Shown piece by piece: positions 23,925-32,253 of a stretch of DNA of 51,919 bases. Position 1 is the stretch's first letter. Every line of letters begins with the position of its first letter. Location: assembly GCA_965247255.1 (NCBI GenBank), contig CBDFGS010000002.1, positions 1-51,919 of the forward strand. Direction: 5' to 3'. The translations under genes were made by a program, and so were the position numbers. The notes under the pieces were generated by a model. The model was not told the origin of the DNA. It worked only from the letters and a program-made list of their open reading frames with translations, and did not search any database. The DNA is from CBDFGS01 sp965247255. GTDB lineage: Bacteria; Chloroflexota; Dehalococcoidia; Lucifugimonadales; CAUZJF01.

Positions 23925-25034
23925 ATGCAGTTCAACATAGCCGTCCTGCCAGGCGACGGCATCGGCCCTGAGGTGATGGGCGAGGCCGTCAAGGTATTAG
24001 AGGCAGTCGGGGCGCGGTTCGGCCACGACTTCGACCTGCGTTTTGGCAGGATCGGCGGGAACGCCATCGACAGTCACGGTACAGCGCTGCCGGACGAGAC
24101 CTCAGAGATGTGCAAGGATGCCAACGCGATCCTCTTCGGGGCGGTCGGCGGTCCCAAGTGGGATTCGCCGGACGCCGAGGTCCGGCCTGAGCAGGGCATC
24201 CTAGCTATACGAAAAGGGCTGGACTTATTCGCCAACATTCGCCCGGTCAAAGTCTATCCGGCGCTCATCAACGCCTCTCCCGTCAAGCCCGCGCTGCTGG
24301 AGGGCGTGGACATGATCATCGTGCGGGAGCTGACCGGCGGCCTCTACTTCTCCAAGCCGAAGAAGAGATGGCAAACGTCACGCGGCCGCCGGGGCGTGGA
24401 CACGATGCGCTACACCGAGGAGGAGATCGAGCGCATCGTCCGCGTAGGCTTCGAGCTCGCGGGGTCACGCCGAGGGCTGCTCACCTCCGCCGACAAGTTC
24501 AATGTCCTGGAGTCGTCGCGTCTGTGGCGCGAGGTCGCTACCGAGGTATCCCAGGACTACCCCGACGTGGAGCTGGAGCACATCCTGGCCGACAACTTGT
24601 CGATGCAGCTAATCCGGGACCCCCGCCACTACGACGTGATCGTCGCTGAGAACACCTTCGGCGACATTCTCTCCGACGAGGCTTCGGTGCTTTCCGGGTC
24701 GCTGGGGATGCTGCCTTCAGCCAGCCTGCCGGGCCTGCCGAAGGCGGCAACCGGTGGGGGTAAGAGCACTAGCTCAGGACCGGGTCTATACGAGCCCATC
24801 CACGGGAGCGCGCCCGATATCGCGGGCGAGGGCATCGCCAATCCCATCGCCTCGGTCCTTAGCACCGCGATGCTGCTGCGGCTCTCGCTAGGCCTGGAGG
24901 AAGAGGCCAAGGCCGTCGAGAGCGCCGTCGAAGGCGTCCTGGCCGAAGGCTACCGCACCCCCGACATCGCAGCCGACGGCGGCGATGTCGTCACGACGGG
25001 ACAGATGGGGGACGTGATCGCGGGCCGGGTTTAG
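23925..25034 (+). CDS. leuB: 3-Isopropylmalate dehydrogenase
   Basis: A 369-residue enzyme that oxidises and decarboxylates 3-isopropylmalate with NAD in leucine synthesis. Landmarks: L-P-G-D-G-I-G-P-E-V, G-A-V-G-G-P-K-W, the substrate-loop R-x-x-x-x-L-F-A-N-I-R-P, R-E-L-T-G-G-L-Y-F, the N-T-F-G-D-I-L-S-D-E metal-site segment and Y-E-P-I-H-G-S-A-P-D-I-A-G. Start at 23925 follows AAGGGAGC and gives the family N-terminus; the open frame extends further upstream without homology. No other leu biosynthesis genes are adjacent, although leuS with its T-box is 1 kb away. Confidence 0.97.
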   Translation: MQFNIAVLPGDGIGPEVMGEAVKVLEAVGARFGHDFDLRFGRIGGNAIDSHGTALPDETSEMCKDANAILFGAVGGPKWDSPDAEVRPEQGILAIRKGLDLFANIRPVKVYPALINASPVKPALLEGVDMIIVRELTGGLYFSKPKKRWQTSRGRRGVDTMRYTEEEIERIVRVGFELAGSRRGLLTSADKFNVLESSRLWREVATEVSQDYPDVELEHILADNLSMQLIRDPRHYDVIVAENTFGDILSDEASVLSGSLGMLPSASLPGLPKAATGGGKSTSSGPGLYEPIHGSAPDIAGEGIANPIASVLSTAMLLRLSLGLEEEAKAVESAVEGVLAEGYRTPDIAADGGDVVTTGQMGDVIAGRV

Positions 25035-25074
25035 GGAGGTCCGTTGTCGCTGGTTACGGTCCGTCGGGAGACAG

Positions 25075-25551
25075 CTACTCGCTTCGGCCGCCCATCTCCA
25101 GGATAGTGCGCCACTCATCCGGCGTTATCGGGTGTATGGAGAGGCGGGGCCGCGTGAACAGCGAGCACTTCTCCAGCGCGGGCGTGGCCCTAAGCTCAGG
25201 TAGCGGCACCTCGCGCGGTAGCTCCGCCTCGCCCTGGATGTCCACCATGAACCAGACGGGCTTGTCGGCGGTGCTTTTAAGGTCCGGGTGGTCCGAATTG
25301 GGGTCCCACGCCGTGCTATCCGGGTAGCCATCGCGTACGACCAAGGCCGTGCCGACCACGGCGGGGGGAGTGATGTTGGAGTGGTAGAAGAGCACTCCGT
25401 CGCCGACCTTAACCTCGTCGCGCAGGTAGTTGCGCGCCTGAAAGTTCCGGACGCCGTCCCACTCTGCGGTGTGGTCCGCCTCGCCCATGAGGTCCTCGAA
25501 CGAGTACGACGACGGCTCCGACTTGAACAGCCAGTATCCGCGCTCCGGCAT
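25075..25551 (-). CDS. EVE domain-containing protein
   Basis: A 158-residue single-domain EVE protein (PUA-like fold that binds modified bases). Landmarks: Y-W-L-F-K-S-E-P-S-S-Y-S-F, W-D-G-V-R-N-F-Q-A-R-N-Y-L-R, K-V-G-D-G-V-L-F-Y-H-S-N and the tail S-I-H-P-I-T-P-D-E-W. The start at 25551 follows GGGAGGTAGAC; an upstream ATG at 25575 is less likely. It faces leuB tail to tail. Homologues occur widely, sometimes next to defence or restriction genes; nothing here supports such a link. Confidence 0.93.
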   Translation of the reverse strand: MPERGYWLFKSEPSSYSFEDLMGEADHTAEWDGVRNFQARNYLRDEVKVGDGVLFYHSNITPPAVVGTALVVRDGYPDSTAWDPNSDHPDLKSTADKPVWFMVDIQGEAELPREVPLPELRATPALEKCSLFTRPRLSIHPITPDEWRTILEMGGRSE

Positions 25552-25686
25552 GTCTACCTCCCACCCACCTTGCATGCAGCTTGCGATAGTGAGAATATCA
25601 CCCGGACGGCCACAAGACCAACCCCCAAGTGCCGGGTGCCCCGGCCGACGCTACCGGCCTTCAGGCGGCCCGCCTCAAGAGGCGCC

Positions 25687-28143
25687 ATGACGTCTGACAG
25701 TCTGCCGGACCACGCCCGCGTCGTCATCATCGGCGGCGGGATCGCCGGTTGCAGCGTCGCCTACCACCTCACCAAGTTGGGATGGAAGGACGTTGCGCTG
25801 CTGGAGCGCAAGACGCTGACCGGCGGCACCACCTGGCACGCCGCCGGGCTGGTAACCCAGCTCCGCACGTCCCGCACGATGATCGACATCGCCAAGTATG
25901 GCGTCGGGCTGTTCTCCAAGCTCGAAGAGGAGACGGGGCTTTCCACCGGCTTCCAGCGCGTCGGCAGCCTCACGGTGGCCCGAACCGAGGGGCGGAACGA
26001 CGAGCTCAAGAAGATCGCCTCACTGGGCCGCGCCTACGGGATCGAGCTAGAGCCGATAAGCCCCAAGGAGGCCGGCGATCTGTGGCCATTCATGCGCACC
26101 GACGACCTGGTGGGCGCGCTGCACATCCCTCTCGACGGCCACGCCATTCCGACCAACGTCGCCATGGCGATGGCGCGGGGAGCTTCCAACAACGGCGCAT
26201 CGATCTTCGAGAACACGACGGTGGACGGCGTCCTGAAACGAGATGGCGCGGTGTCCGGGGTCTCCACGGAACGCGGCGCGATCGAATGCGAGGTCGTCGT
26301 CAACTGTGCCGGCATGTGGTCCCGACACATCGGGCTGATGGCCGGGGTCAGCGTCCCGCTACAGGCTGCCGAGCACATGTACCTGGTGACCAACCCGATG
26401 GACGTGCCCGTGGACCTGCGCGACCTGCGTGACCCGGACGAGCAGGTCTACTTCAGGCGGGACATCGAAGGGGCGGGCGCAATCTTGATGGGCGGGTTCG
26501 AGTCCACCGCGAAGCCGTGGGCAACCGAGGGGATTCCCGAAGAATACCACTTCGGCCTGCTCGAGCCCGATTGGGACCATTTCAAGGTCTTCTGGGAGAA
26601 CGCGATATTCCGCGTACCTTCGATGGAAGGCGCCGGCATCAACCGCTTCTACGTCAGTGCGGAGAGCTTCACCCCGGACAACCACTACATCATAGGAGAG
26701 GCGCCGGAGCTGCGCGGTTTCTACGTGTCAACCGGCCTGAACTCGTCAGGGATCTCGGCCGCAGCCGGGGTTGGCAAGGCAGTAGCCGAGTGGATCGTCG
26801 AGGGCCACGCCACCATGGACCTGACGGAGGCGGACATCAAGCGGTTCCACCCATTCCAGAACAACATCAGCTACCTGCGCGAACGCACCGTGGAGACGGT
26901 GGGGACGATGTACGGGATGCACTGGCCGCACCGCCAGATGGAGACGGCGCGCGGGGCCCGGCGGTCTCCCCTGCACGACCGCCTGGCGGCGCGGGGCGCG
27001 TGCTTTGGCGCGGTCGCCGGCTGGGAGCGAGCCAACTGGTTCGCTCCCGACGGCGTCGAGCCCGTCTACGAGTATTCCTACGACCGCCAGAACTGGTTCC
27101 CACACTCCGGTGAAGAGCACCGCGCGGTCCGCGAGACGGTGGGGCTCTTCGACCAGACCTCCTTCGCCAAGTTCCTGATTCATGGGCGGGATGCCAGGGA
27201 TGTTGTCCAGCGCATCTTCGCCAACGACCTGGACGTCCCACCGGGGAGAGTGGTCTACACGGCGATGCTCAACGAGCGCGGTGGCTTCGAGTCCGACCTT
27301 ACCGTGACCCGCCTCACGGGAGACTCGTTTATGGTCGTGACGGGTGGCGCCGGCTCCACCCACGACTACGCGTGGATCACAGATCACATCCCGCACGATG
27401 CCCGCGCCACCGTCACGGACGTCACGTCGGGGTACAGCGTCCTGGGGCTGATGGGGCCGCGCTCGCGGGAGCTGCTGACCGGTCTAACGGACGCCGACGT
27501 GTCCAACGATGCGTTCCCGTTCTTCACGTCGCGCGAGATCCCACTGGGCTACGCCACTATCCGGGCGACTCGAATCACGTACGTCGGCGAGCTGGGCTGG
27601 GAGCTCTACATTCCAACCGAGTTCGCCCAGCACGTCTACGACGCCATCGTCGAAACCGGCGGCGAGCTAGGGCTCCGTCATGGGGGGTTCCACGCTATAG
27701 AGTCGCTCAGGATGGAGAAGGGTTACAGGGCGTGGGGGCTGGACCTGACGGACCTGGAGACGCCTATCGAGGCCGGGCTGAGCTTCGCGGTCGCCTTCGA
27801 CAAGGACTCGGACTTTATCGGCCGGCAGGCGTTGCTGGACCAACGCGAGCAAGGCGTCACGAAGCGGCTTACCATATTTACCCTGGACGACCCAGACCCC
27901 CTGTTGCTGGGCGAGGAGCCCATCTATCGCGACGGCGTGCTGGTAGGCCGTACCACCAGCGGCGCCTTCGGGCACACCCTGGGCCGCTCCGTGGGAATGG
28001 GCTACGTGGAGAACGAAAAGGGAGTGGATCCAAAGTTCGTTCGCTCCGGCAGCTACGAGATCGAGGTCCTCGCCCAGCGCTACGCCGCCAGGCCGCGCCT
28101 CCGGGCCCCCTACGACCCGGATAGCAAGCGCGTCCGGATGTAA
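25687..28143 (+). CDS. FAD-dependent dehydrogenase, dimethylglycine/sarcosine dehydrogenase-like
   Basis: An 818-residue protein with the DAO-FAO_M-GCV_T layout of dimethylglycine and sarcosine dehydrogenases, which oxidatively demethylate N-methyl amines and pass the one-carbon unit to folate. V-I-I-G-G-G-I-A-G near residue 13 binds FAD; H51 in T-T-W-H-A-A-G matches the histidine that carries covalent FAD in dimethylglycine dehydrogenase. The aminomethyltransferase-like half starts near 430 and includes G-L-F-D-Q-T-S-F-A-K-F and Y-V-G-E-L-G-W-E-L-Y-I-P. The ATG at 25687 follows AAGAGGCGCC. The substrate is not certain. A VOC gene follows 41 bp downstream, probably in the same operon. Confidence 0.92.
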   Translation: MTSDSLPDHARVVIIGGGIAGCSVAYHLTKLGWKDVALLERKTLTGGTTWHAAGLVTQLRTSRTMIDIAKYGVGLFSKLEEETGLSTGFQRVGSLTVARTEGRNDELKKIASLGRAYGIELEPISPKEAGDLWPFMRTDDLVGALHIPLDGHAIPTNVAMAMARGASNNGASIFENTTVDGVLKRDGAVSGVSTERGAIECEVVVNCAGMWSRHIGLMAGVSVPLQAAEHMYLVTNPMDVPVDLRDLRDPDEQVYFRRDIEGAGAILMGGFESTAKPWATEGIPEEYHFGLLEPDWDHFKVFWENAIFRVPSMEGAGINRFYVSAESFTPDNHYIIGEAPELRGFYVSTGLNSSGISAAAGVGKAVAEWIVEGHATMDLTEADIKRFHPFQNNISYLRERTVETVGTMYGMHWPHRQMETARGARRSPLHDRLAARGACFGAVAGWERANWFAPDGVEPVYEYSYDRQNWFPHSGEEHRAVRETVGLFDQTSFAKFLIHGRDARDVVQRIFANDLDVPPGRVVYTAMLNERGGFESDLTVTRLTGDSFMVVTGGAGSTHDYAWITDHIPHDARATVTDVTSGYSVLGLMGPRSRELLTGLTDADVSNDAFPFFTSREIPLGYATIRATRITYVGELGWELYIPTEFAQHVYDAIVETGGELGLRHGGFHAIESLRMEKGYRAWGLDLTDLETPIEAGLSFAVAFDKDSDFIGRQALLDQREQGVTKRLTIFTLDDPDPLLLGEEPIYRDGVLVGRTTSGAFGHTLGRSVGMGYVENEKGVDPKFVRSGSYEIEVLAQRYAARPRLRAPYDPDSKRVRM

Positions 28144-28184
28144 CGAGCGCGGCGGTGGTCGAAACATCGACGAAGGAGGCGAGA

Positions 28185-28577
28185 ATGACCCAAGAAGCGA
28201 GCTTGAGCTCCATAGGCCAGATATCCGTGAACGTGCAGGACCTCGATGCAGCCGTCGATTTCTACGGCGGCAAGCTAGGGCTTCGGCTCATCGGCCGATT
28301 TCCGCCAGGGCTCACCTTCTTCGACTGCGGCGGCGTGCGACTGATGGTCTCTGAGGTGTCGGAGGACAGGGACACGGGCAACTCGGTCCTGTACTTCAAC
28401 GTGCCTGACATCAGCGAAGGCTACGAGGCGCTAAAGTCGCGCGGGGTCGAGTTCACCCGGGAGCCGCATGTCATCCACTCCGCAGCCGATTACGAGCTCT
28501 GGATGGCGTTCTTCCAGGACCCCGACGGAAACGACATGGCGGTAATGGAGGAGCGGGGCGAGCTGACCGCGCCATAG
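28185..28577 (+). CDS. VOC family protein (glyoxalase-like)
   Basis: A 130-residue vicinal-oxygen-chelate protein with the paired beta-alpha-beta-beta-beta modules: I-S-V-N-V-Q-D-L-D-A-A-V-D-F-Y-G-G-K-L-G-L-R then F-F-Q-D-P-D-G-N-D-M-A-V-M. The family includes glyoxalases, dioxygenases and resistance proteins; the substrate is unknown. GAAGGAGGCGAGA precedes the ATG at 28185. It follows the dehydrogenase gene closely and may belong to the same pathway. Confidence 0.9.
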   Translation: MTQEASLSSIGQISVNVQDLDAAVDFYGGKLGLRLIGRFPPGLTFFDCGGVRLMVSEVSEDRDTGNSVLYFNVPDISEGYEALKSRGVEFTREPHVIHSAADYELWMAFFQDPDGNDMAVMEERGELTAP

Positions 28578-28601
28578 CGGGCCGGGCCCCAGCGCCCGGC
28601 G

Positions 28602-29129
28602 TCAGGCGCCCAAGACGGCAGGCTTGAGCACCAGATGCACCGCCACCGCCAGGACGACGCCACCATACATCGCGTACCACCGCGACGTTGAATCGCGCGA
28701 CAGTTGCAGCGCGCCCTTTATCAGGAACGTCGCGAGGACGTATGCGAAGAACCAGATGAATGCGGTATGAGGCACGGACCAGACGCCCTGGTAGTTCTGA
28801 CTGATCGAAATGCTGTAGAAGGTGACTCCGACCGTCGTCGAAGCGGATCCCAGCAAGGCGATGTGGGTGATTCTATGGCTCACGGCGAGCGGATGAGGGT
28901 CGGCGACTGACTGGTAGAACTGCGTGATTAGCAGCGCGGCCAGCGGGAGCATGACGAAATCGCCGATCATGTGACCGGGGTCGCGTAGCAGGCCCTCGTA
29001 GATATCGCCTTCCCGCCAGGAGATGAGAAGCAACGACCCCCAACCCGTCGACAAGACGATAAGAGCTACCCACACCGGCCGAAGCGCGAACATCGGACGC
29101 AAGAAATCGTTGCGCGTAATCGGATACAT
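28602..29129 (-). CDS. Integral membrane protein, unknown function
   Basis: A 175-residue protein with five predicted membrane helices (about 17-37, 55-73, 88-107, 118-136 and 153-171). I do not recognise a family. A histidine occurs in helix-flanking positions (D-P-H-P-L, S-H-R-I-T-H), but no metal site is evident. No Shine-Dalgarno lies before the ATG at 29129. It converges with the VOC gene, with 24 bp between their stops. Confidence 0.75.
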   Translation of the reverse strand: MYPITRNDFLRPMFALRPVWVALIVLSTGWGSLLLISWREGDIYEGLLRDPGHMIGDFVMLPLAALLITQFYQSVADPHPLAVSHRITHIALLGSASTTVGVTFYSISISQNYQGVWSVPHTAFIWFFAYVLATFLIKGALQLSRDSTSRWYAMYGGVVLAVAVHLVLKPAVLGA

Positions 29130-29208
29130 ATCGCCGATTACAGCTTAACCGATGTGCACGAGCCCCTGCGTCAAGGCGCTGCGCAGGATTTTGCGGTCGT
29201 CGCGCGGC

Positions 29209-29237
29209 TTGATAGGTGATTCCTTGCCTGCTAAAAT
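29209..29237 (+). promoter_or_regulatory. Promoter of the tRNA-Gln/tRNA-Glu pair
   Basis: TTGATA (29209-29214), a 17-nt spacer and TAAAAT (29232-29237), each matching 5 of 6 consensus bases, with the first tRNA starting 9 nt downstream. Confidence 0.65.
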
Positions 29238-29246
29238 CAACCTAGT

Positions 29247-29320
29247 TGGGGATTCGTCTAGTGGTAGGACGACAGACTCTGGCTCTGTAAGCCGAGGTTC
29301 GAATCCTCGATCCCCAGCCA
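29247..29320 (+). tRNA. tRNA-Gln (anticodon CTG)
   Basis: Acceptor TGGGGAT/ATCCCCA, anticodon stem ACAGA/TCTGT with loop CTCTGGC (anticodon CTG), T-arm CGAGGTTCGAATCCTCG, discriminator G and encoded CCA at 29318-29320. Confidence 0.95.
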
Positions 29321-29339
29321 CCCCGTGTCGCATCTGCGT

Positions 29340-29416
29340 GGCGCGTTCGTCTAGCGGCCAAGGACATCGCCCTCTCAAGGCGAAGATCACGGGTTCGAAT
29401 CCCGTACGCGCTACCA
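29340..29416 (+). tRNA. tRNA-Glu (anticodon CTC)
   Basis: Acceptor GGCGCGT/ACGCGCT with a terminal G-U pair, anticodon stem TCGCC/GGCGA with loop CTCTCAA (anticodon CTC), T-arm ACGGGTTCGAATCCCGT, discriminator A and encoded CCA at 29414-29416. It lies 19 nt after tRNA-Gln and is probably co-transcribed with it. Confidence 0.95.
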
Positions 29417-29590
29417 ACCCTCCTCCCGTTCATGTGCCAGGATCTCCGATCGCGCGTCCCCTAGCTTGAAATGTGACCCCCGGTTGCGCATACCCCTACG
29501 TGCAACCCCTACTGTGGTACCATCCCGCCCAAACGTGGGCCCGCGGATTGCAATTCTCGCTTGCCGAGCAGCACGGCAGAGGTGGAAAGG

Positions 29591-30496
29591 ATGAACGCGA
29601 CTCTGCAAACCAGAGGTCTCCTCGTCGTAGGGGTCGTCCTTGTCATTGGCACCTTCTTCCCCTCCGCCTTGGAGACCCTTGACCGGGCGGTCAGCTTTGT
29701 CTCGGGCCTCGTTTCTATCAACGGAGGTCTGTCGAGGAGAGAACCTGGCCAGGAGTCTTCGGGAGATGGGAGCCGGTCCTGGAGGAAGCTGGAGCCGTTT
29801 CGGCTCAATAGGTCGTTCGAAGGCGGCTTATACGGAGGGCTAGTTGGTGGACTGGTGGCCGGAGCGATAATCGGCCCACTCTATTACGTTACGGCCAGGG
29901 ACACTTATTACGTTTTGGCCGGGGAAACGATCTCTACGCCCAGCGCGATTATATGGCAAATCGTGATCTACGCGGCGGTCGCTGGAATGCTTTTTGGGTC
30001 ACTGAGCCGCGTCGGCGTGATGTGGTTCAGGCATTTGGCTGAAACAGGCGGGTATGAACGTGTCTTCTTCAACGAAGTTTCCTCGAGTCTGCTGGCCGGC
30101 CTCGTTTCGGGCATCGTAGTCGGAGGTCTCGGAGGGACGTTTTTCGGCCCGAGGTATTCTAATATCCCTGACTCTCAATTGTTGGTCGCAGGGATCACCG
30201 TAGGTGGCGTCTTCGTTATCCTCGGCTCTATGTTCTTCGATTTTCAGGGGAAGTGGACCAACGTTCTACGGGCCCTTATCTTCGGAGTCGTGGCAAGCAC
30301 ACTCGCCGTGGCAGTGGGCCTTGTTCTCCTAGTCCTCAATTGGCAGGCATACGAAGAACTGCTAAGAAGCAGCGAATCCTCGGACCTGGCAAAAGGAGGC
30401 GCCCTCATCGGCCTGCTCGCCGGGGTCGCCTTGGGACTGCAGGTCGATGTTACCACTCTTCTTTACCGACTACGCGAGGAAGTGCTTTGGTACTAG
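29591..30496 (+). CDS. Multi-pass membrane protein, glycine-rich, unknown function
   Basis: A 301-residue protein with six or so hydrophobic segments (about 8-26, 73-95, 112-130, 160-180, 195-213 and 233-257, with a further one near 272-288). Several helices contain G-x-x-x-G-type packing motifs (G-G-L-Y-G-G-L-V-G-G-L-V-A-G, G-I-V-V-G-G-L-G-G). No family is recognised. The ATG at 29591 has AGAGGTGG just ahead; an in-frame TTG at 29561 is less likely. It stands alone after the tRNA pair. Confidence 0.72.
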   Translation: MNATLQTRGLLVVGVVLVIGTFFPSALETLDRAVSFVSGLVSINGGLSRREPGQESSGDGSRSWRKLEPFRLNRSFEGGLYGGLVGGLVAGAIIGPLYYVTARDTYYVLAGETISTPSAIIWQIVIYAAVAGMLFGSLSRVGVMWFRHLAETGGYERVFFNEVSSSLLAGLVSGIVVGGLGGTFFGPRYSNIPDSQLLVAGITVGGVFVILGSMFFDFQGKWTNVLRALIFGVVASTLAVAVGLVLLVLNWQAYEELLRSSESSDLAKGGALIGLLAGVALGLQVDVTTLLYRLREEVLWY

Positions 30497-30848
30497 TAGA
30501 CCGAAATCTTTGAAATGAGGGGTAGCCGAGATTGGCGTGCTACGACGACAGGGCGGGTTTCAAACCCGCCCCTACCAAGCCGTAACCTCAGAACCCTTCA
30601 ATACTAGGATGTTGGACCACTAGTGCCAGGGACCAAGTTGTATCGCCCCCGTGATAGGTTTCCTCGCGGCTTCCGCAAGAAATCTAGCTAGAATACAGCC
30701 TCGGAAAGGCTAGCCCTATTTCCCCTATTAATCGGCATCTAGGGTGATGTGATGTGCTTTTAGCGGAGTCACAAACTCTCAGATCCGAGGGCGACACACC
30801 GGCGTTAGGACAGCAGCTGCCATAGGGCCGCGACTCCTGGCGAGGCCG
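30497..30848. other. Intergenic interval holding a palindrome
   Basis: About 350 bp without a gene. It contains the perfect REP-like palindrome listed separately; nothing else stands out. Confidence 0.5.
30551..30574. repeat. Extragenic palindrome (REP-like), copy b
   Basis: GGGCGGGTTT, one central C, AAACCCGCCC, then CTACC. Perfect 10-bp arms, nearly the same sequence as copy a at 3239. Confidence 0.7.
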
Positions 30849-32036
30849 CTACCTCGTGCCGGCGGCGGTGGCTTTCGGCTTGAACGCCGGCATGACCTCG
30901 GCGGCGAACCACTCCAGGTCGTCTCGCATTACCTGTGGAGGAATCCCGAGGCCACCCGCGTGGACGAAGACCCGCTCCAGGCCTGGGAACCGGTCCTGCA
31001 TGTCGGCGATCCTCTCGGCGACGTGATCCGGGGGGCCGCATATCCACGAGCCCACTTTCACCAGGCTCTCGATGGTCGGCAGGCCGGCGAGAGGCGCCCT
31101 CTCGGGGTCCGCCGTGGCGCGTATCTGCTCCTTGGTAAGCCACGGCATGCGGCCAAGCGGCGCTATCGCTTTTAGCTGCTCTTCGTGAAACGGGGTGGCC
31201 TCTCGCATGGCCTTCTCCTGGGTGTCGGCCATGTGGAACTGCACCCCCAGGGCGATGTCTTCCCCAAGCTCCGTTGTCCGACCTGTCCGCTCTAAGGCGT
31301 CTCGATATTGGCCAGCGAGCGTCTCCGCCCTACCACCGGGCGCCGTGCCACCAACGATAACTCCCTTGATGCCGTGCTTGGTCATGAAGTCGAAGCCGCG
31401 CTGTGTGGCGCTGGTGATGGGCTGCCAGACCTCCACCGGCAAGCTGCGCGGCCGGGGGACCAACGTGATCTCCTCCAGCGTTCCCAGGCGGAGGGGTACT
31501 CTGGGCGGCAGGTCGTAGTGCTTCCCCCGATGCGAGAACGAATCTTCGGTCCAGGCCTTGATAATGATCTCCACCTGCTCCTCGAACAGCTCGCGGTTGG
31601 CTTCGTTGTCTACGAGCGGCCCCCCCAGCGTCTCAACCTCCCTGAATATATAGCCCCGGCCGATGCCGAACCGGAAGCGGCCGTTGGTCATGACGTCCGC
31701 CGTTGCGAAGTCCTCCGCCAGGCGCAAGGGATGCCATGCGGGCACCGTGTTGAACATGCTGCCGAAGTTCAGGCGCTCGGTGAACTGCGCCAGGTACACC
31801 GCCCACATCGGCACGTTGGTGGTCCCGCCGTAACCCTCGCGCTGAAAGTGGTGCTCCCCAATCCAAAGCGTGTCGTAACCGGTGCGGTCCATAAGCTCGG
31901 CGAAGTCGCGCACCTCCCGGAATACGGTAAGGAGCCGCTCGTTCGACGGCCGCCGGTCCTCCACGGGCGTGCCTGCGAAGCCGAGGCCGTCCATGTCTAT
32001 GTGCCCGCCGTAGAAGCTGTCGAAGTAGGTGATCAC
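30849..32036 (-). CDS. LLM class flavin-dependent oxidoreductase
   Basis: A 395-residue bacterial-luciferase-like monooxygenase that would use reduced FMN and oxygen. Landmarks: Y-D-T-L-W-I-G-E-H-H-F, N-F-G-S-M-F-N-T-V-P-A-W-H-P-L-R-L-A-E-D, G-R-F-R-F-G-I-G-R-G-Y and the C-terminal G-P-P-D-H-V-A-E-R-I-A. The GTG at 32036 was chosen because GGGAGA lies about 9 nt ahead and the family strand V-I-T-Y-F-D-S-F begins there; in-frame ATGs at 32078 and 32099 have no Shine-Dalgarno. The substrate is unknown. Such enzymes are expanded in SAR202-like bacteria. Confidence 0.9.
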   Translation of the reverse strand: MITYFDSFYGGHIDMDGLGFAGTPVEDRRPSNERLLTVFREVRDFAELMDRTGYDTLWIGEHHFQREGYGGTTNVPMWAVYLAQFTERLNFGSMFNTVPAWHPLRLAEDFATADVMTNGRFRFGIGRGYIFREVETLGGPLVDNEANRELFEEQVEIIIKAWTEDSFSHRGKHYDLPPRVPLRLGTLEEITLVPRPRSLPVEVWQPITSATQRGFDFMTKHGIKGVIVGGTAPGGRAETLAGQYRDALERTGRTTELGEDIALGVQFHMADTQEKAMREATPFHEEQLKAIAPLGRMPWLTKEQIRATADPERAPLAGLPTIESLVKVGSWICGPPDHVAERIADMQDRFPGLERVFVHAGGLGIPPQVMRDDLEWFAAEVMPAFKPKATAAGTR

Positions 32037-32129
32037 CGCATGTCTCCCGCAAAAAAAGAAGTTTTCCGGCAGAATCATATCAGCTAAGCGTGGAGTCAAG
32101 CTCGCCGTTAAGTGAAGGGGTTGATGGGC

Positions 32130-32172
32130 CGACCCGGGGAAATCCCCCTAGCCCCCTTTTCAAAGGGGGGAT
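32130..32172. repeat. Inverted-repeat intergenic element
   Basis: GAAATCCCCCTAGCCCCCTTTTCAAAGGGGGGAT: CCCCCTTTT and AAAGGGGGG pair with a minimal loop. Elements of this form occur between genes in many bacteria; no role is known here. Confidence 0.5.
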
Positions 32173-32253
32173 GGATAAAGTGTTTCGAGCCGGCGCGCCG
32201 GGCTCCTCCGACCGCGATGCGCGCATTCACACGGACTCTCCGGTTAGCTCAGC

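Noticed and set aside
25288..25686. N-terminal extension of the dehydrogenase frame
   Set aside because: These codons lie opposite the EVE gene and show no homology. The ATG at 25687 has a ribosome-binding site and begins the FAD-binding fold.
29145..29433. Minus-strand open frames over the tRNA-Gln/tRNA-Glu pair
   Set aside because: R-T-G-F-E-P-V and G-F-E-P-R-L-T type sequences are reverse translations of tRNA genes, not proteins.
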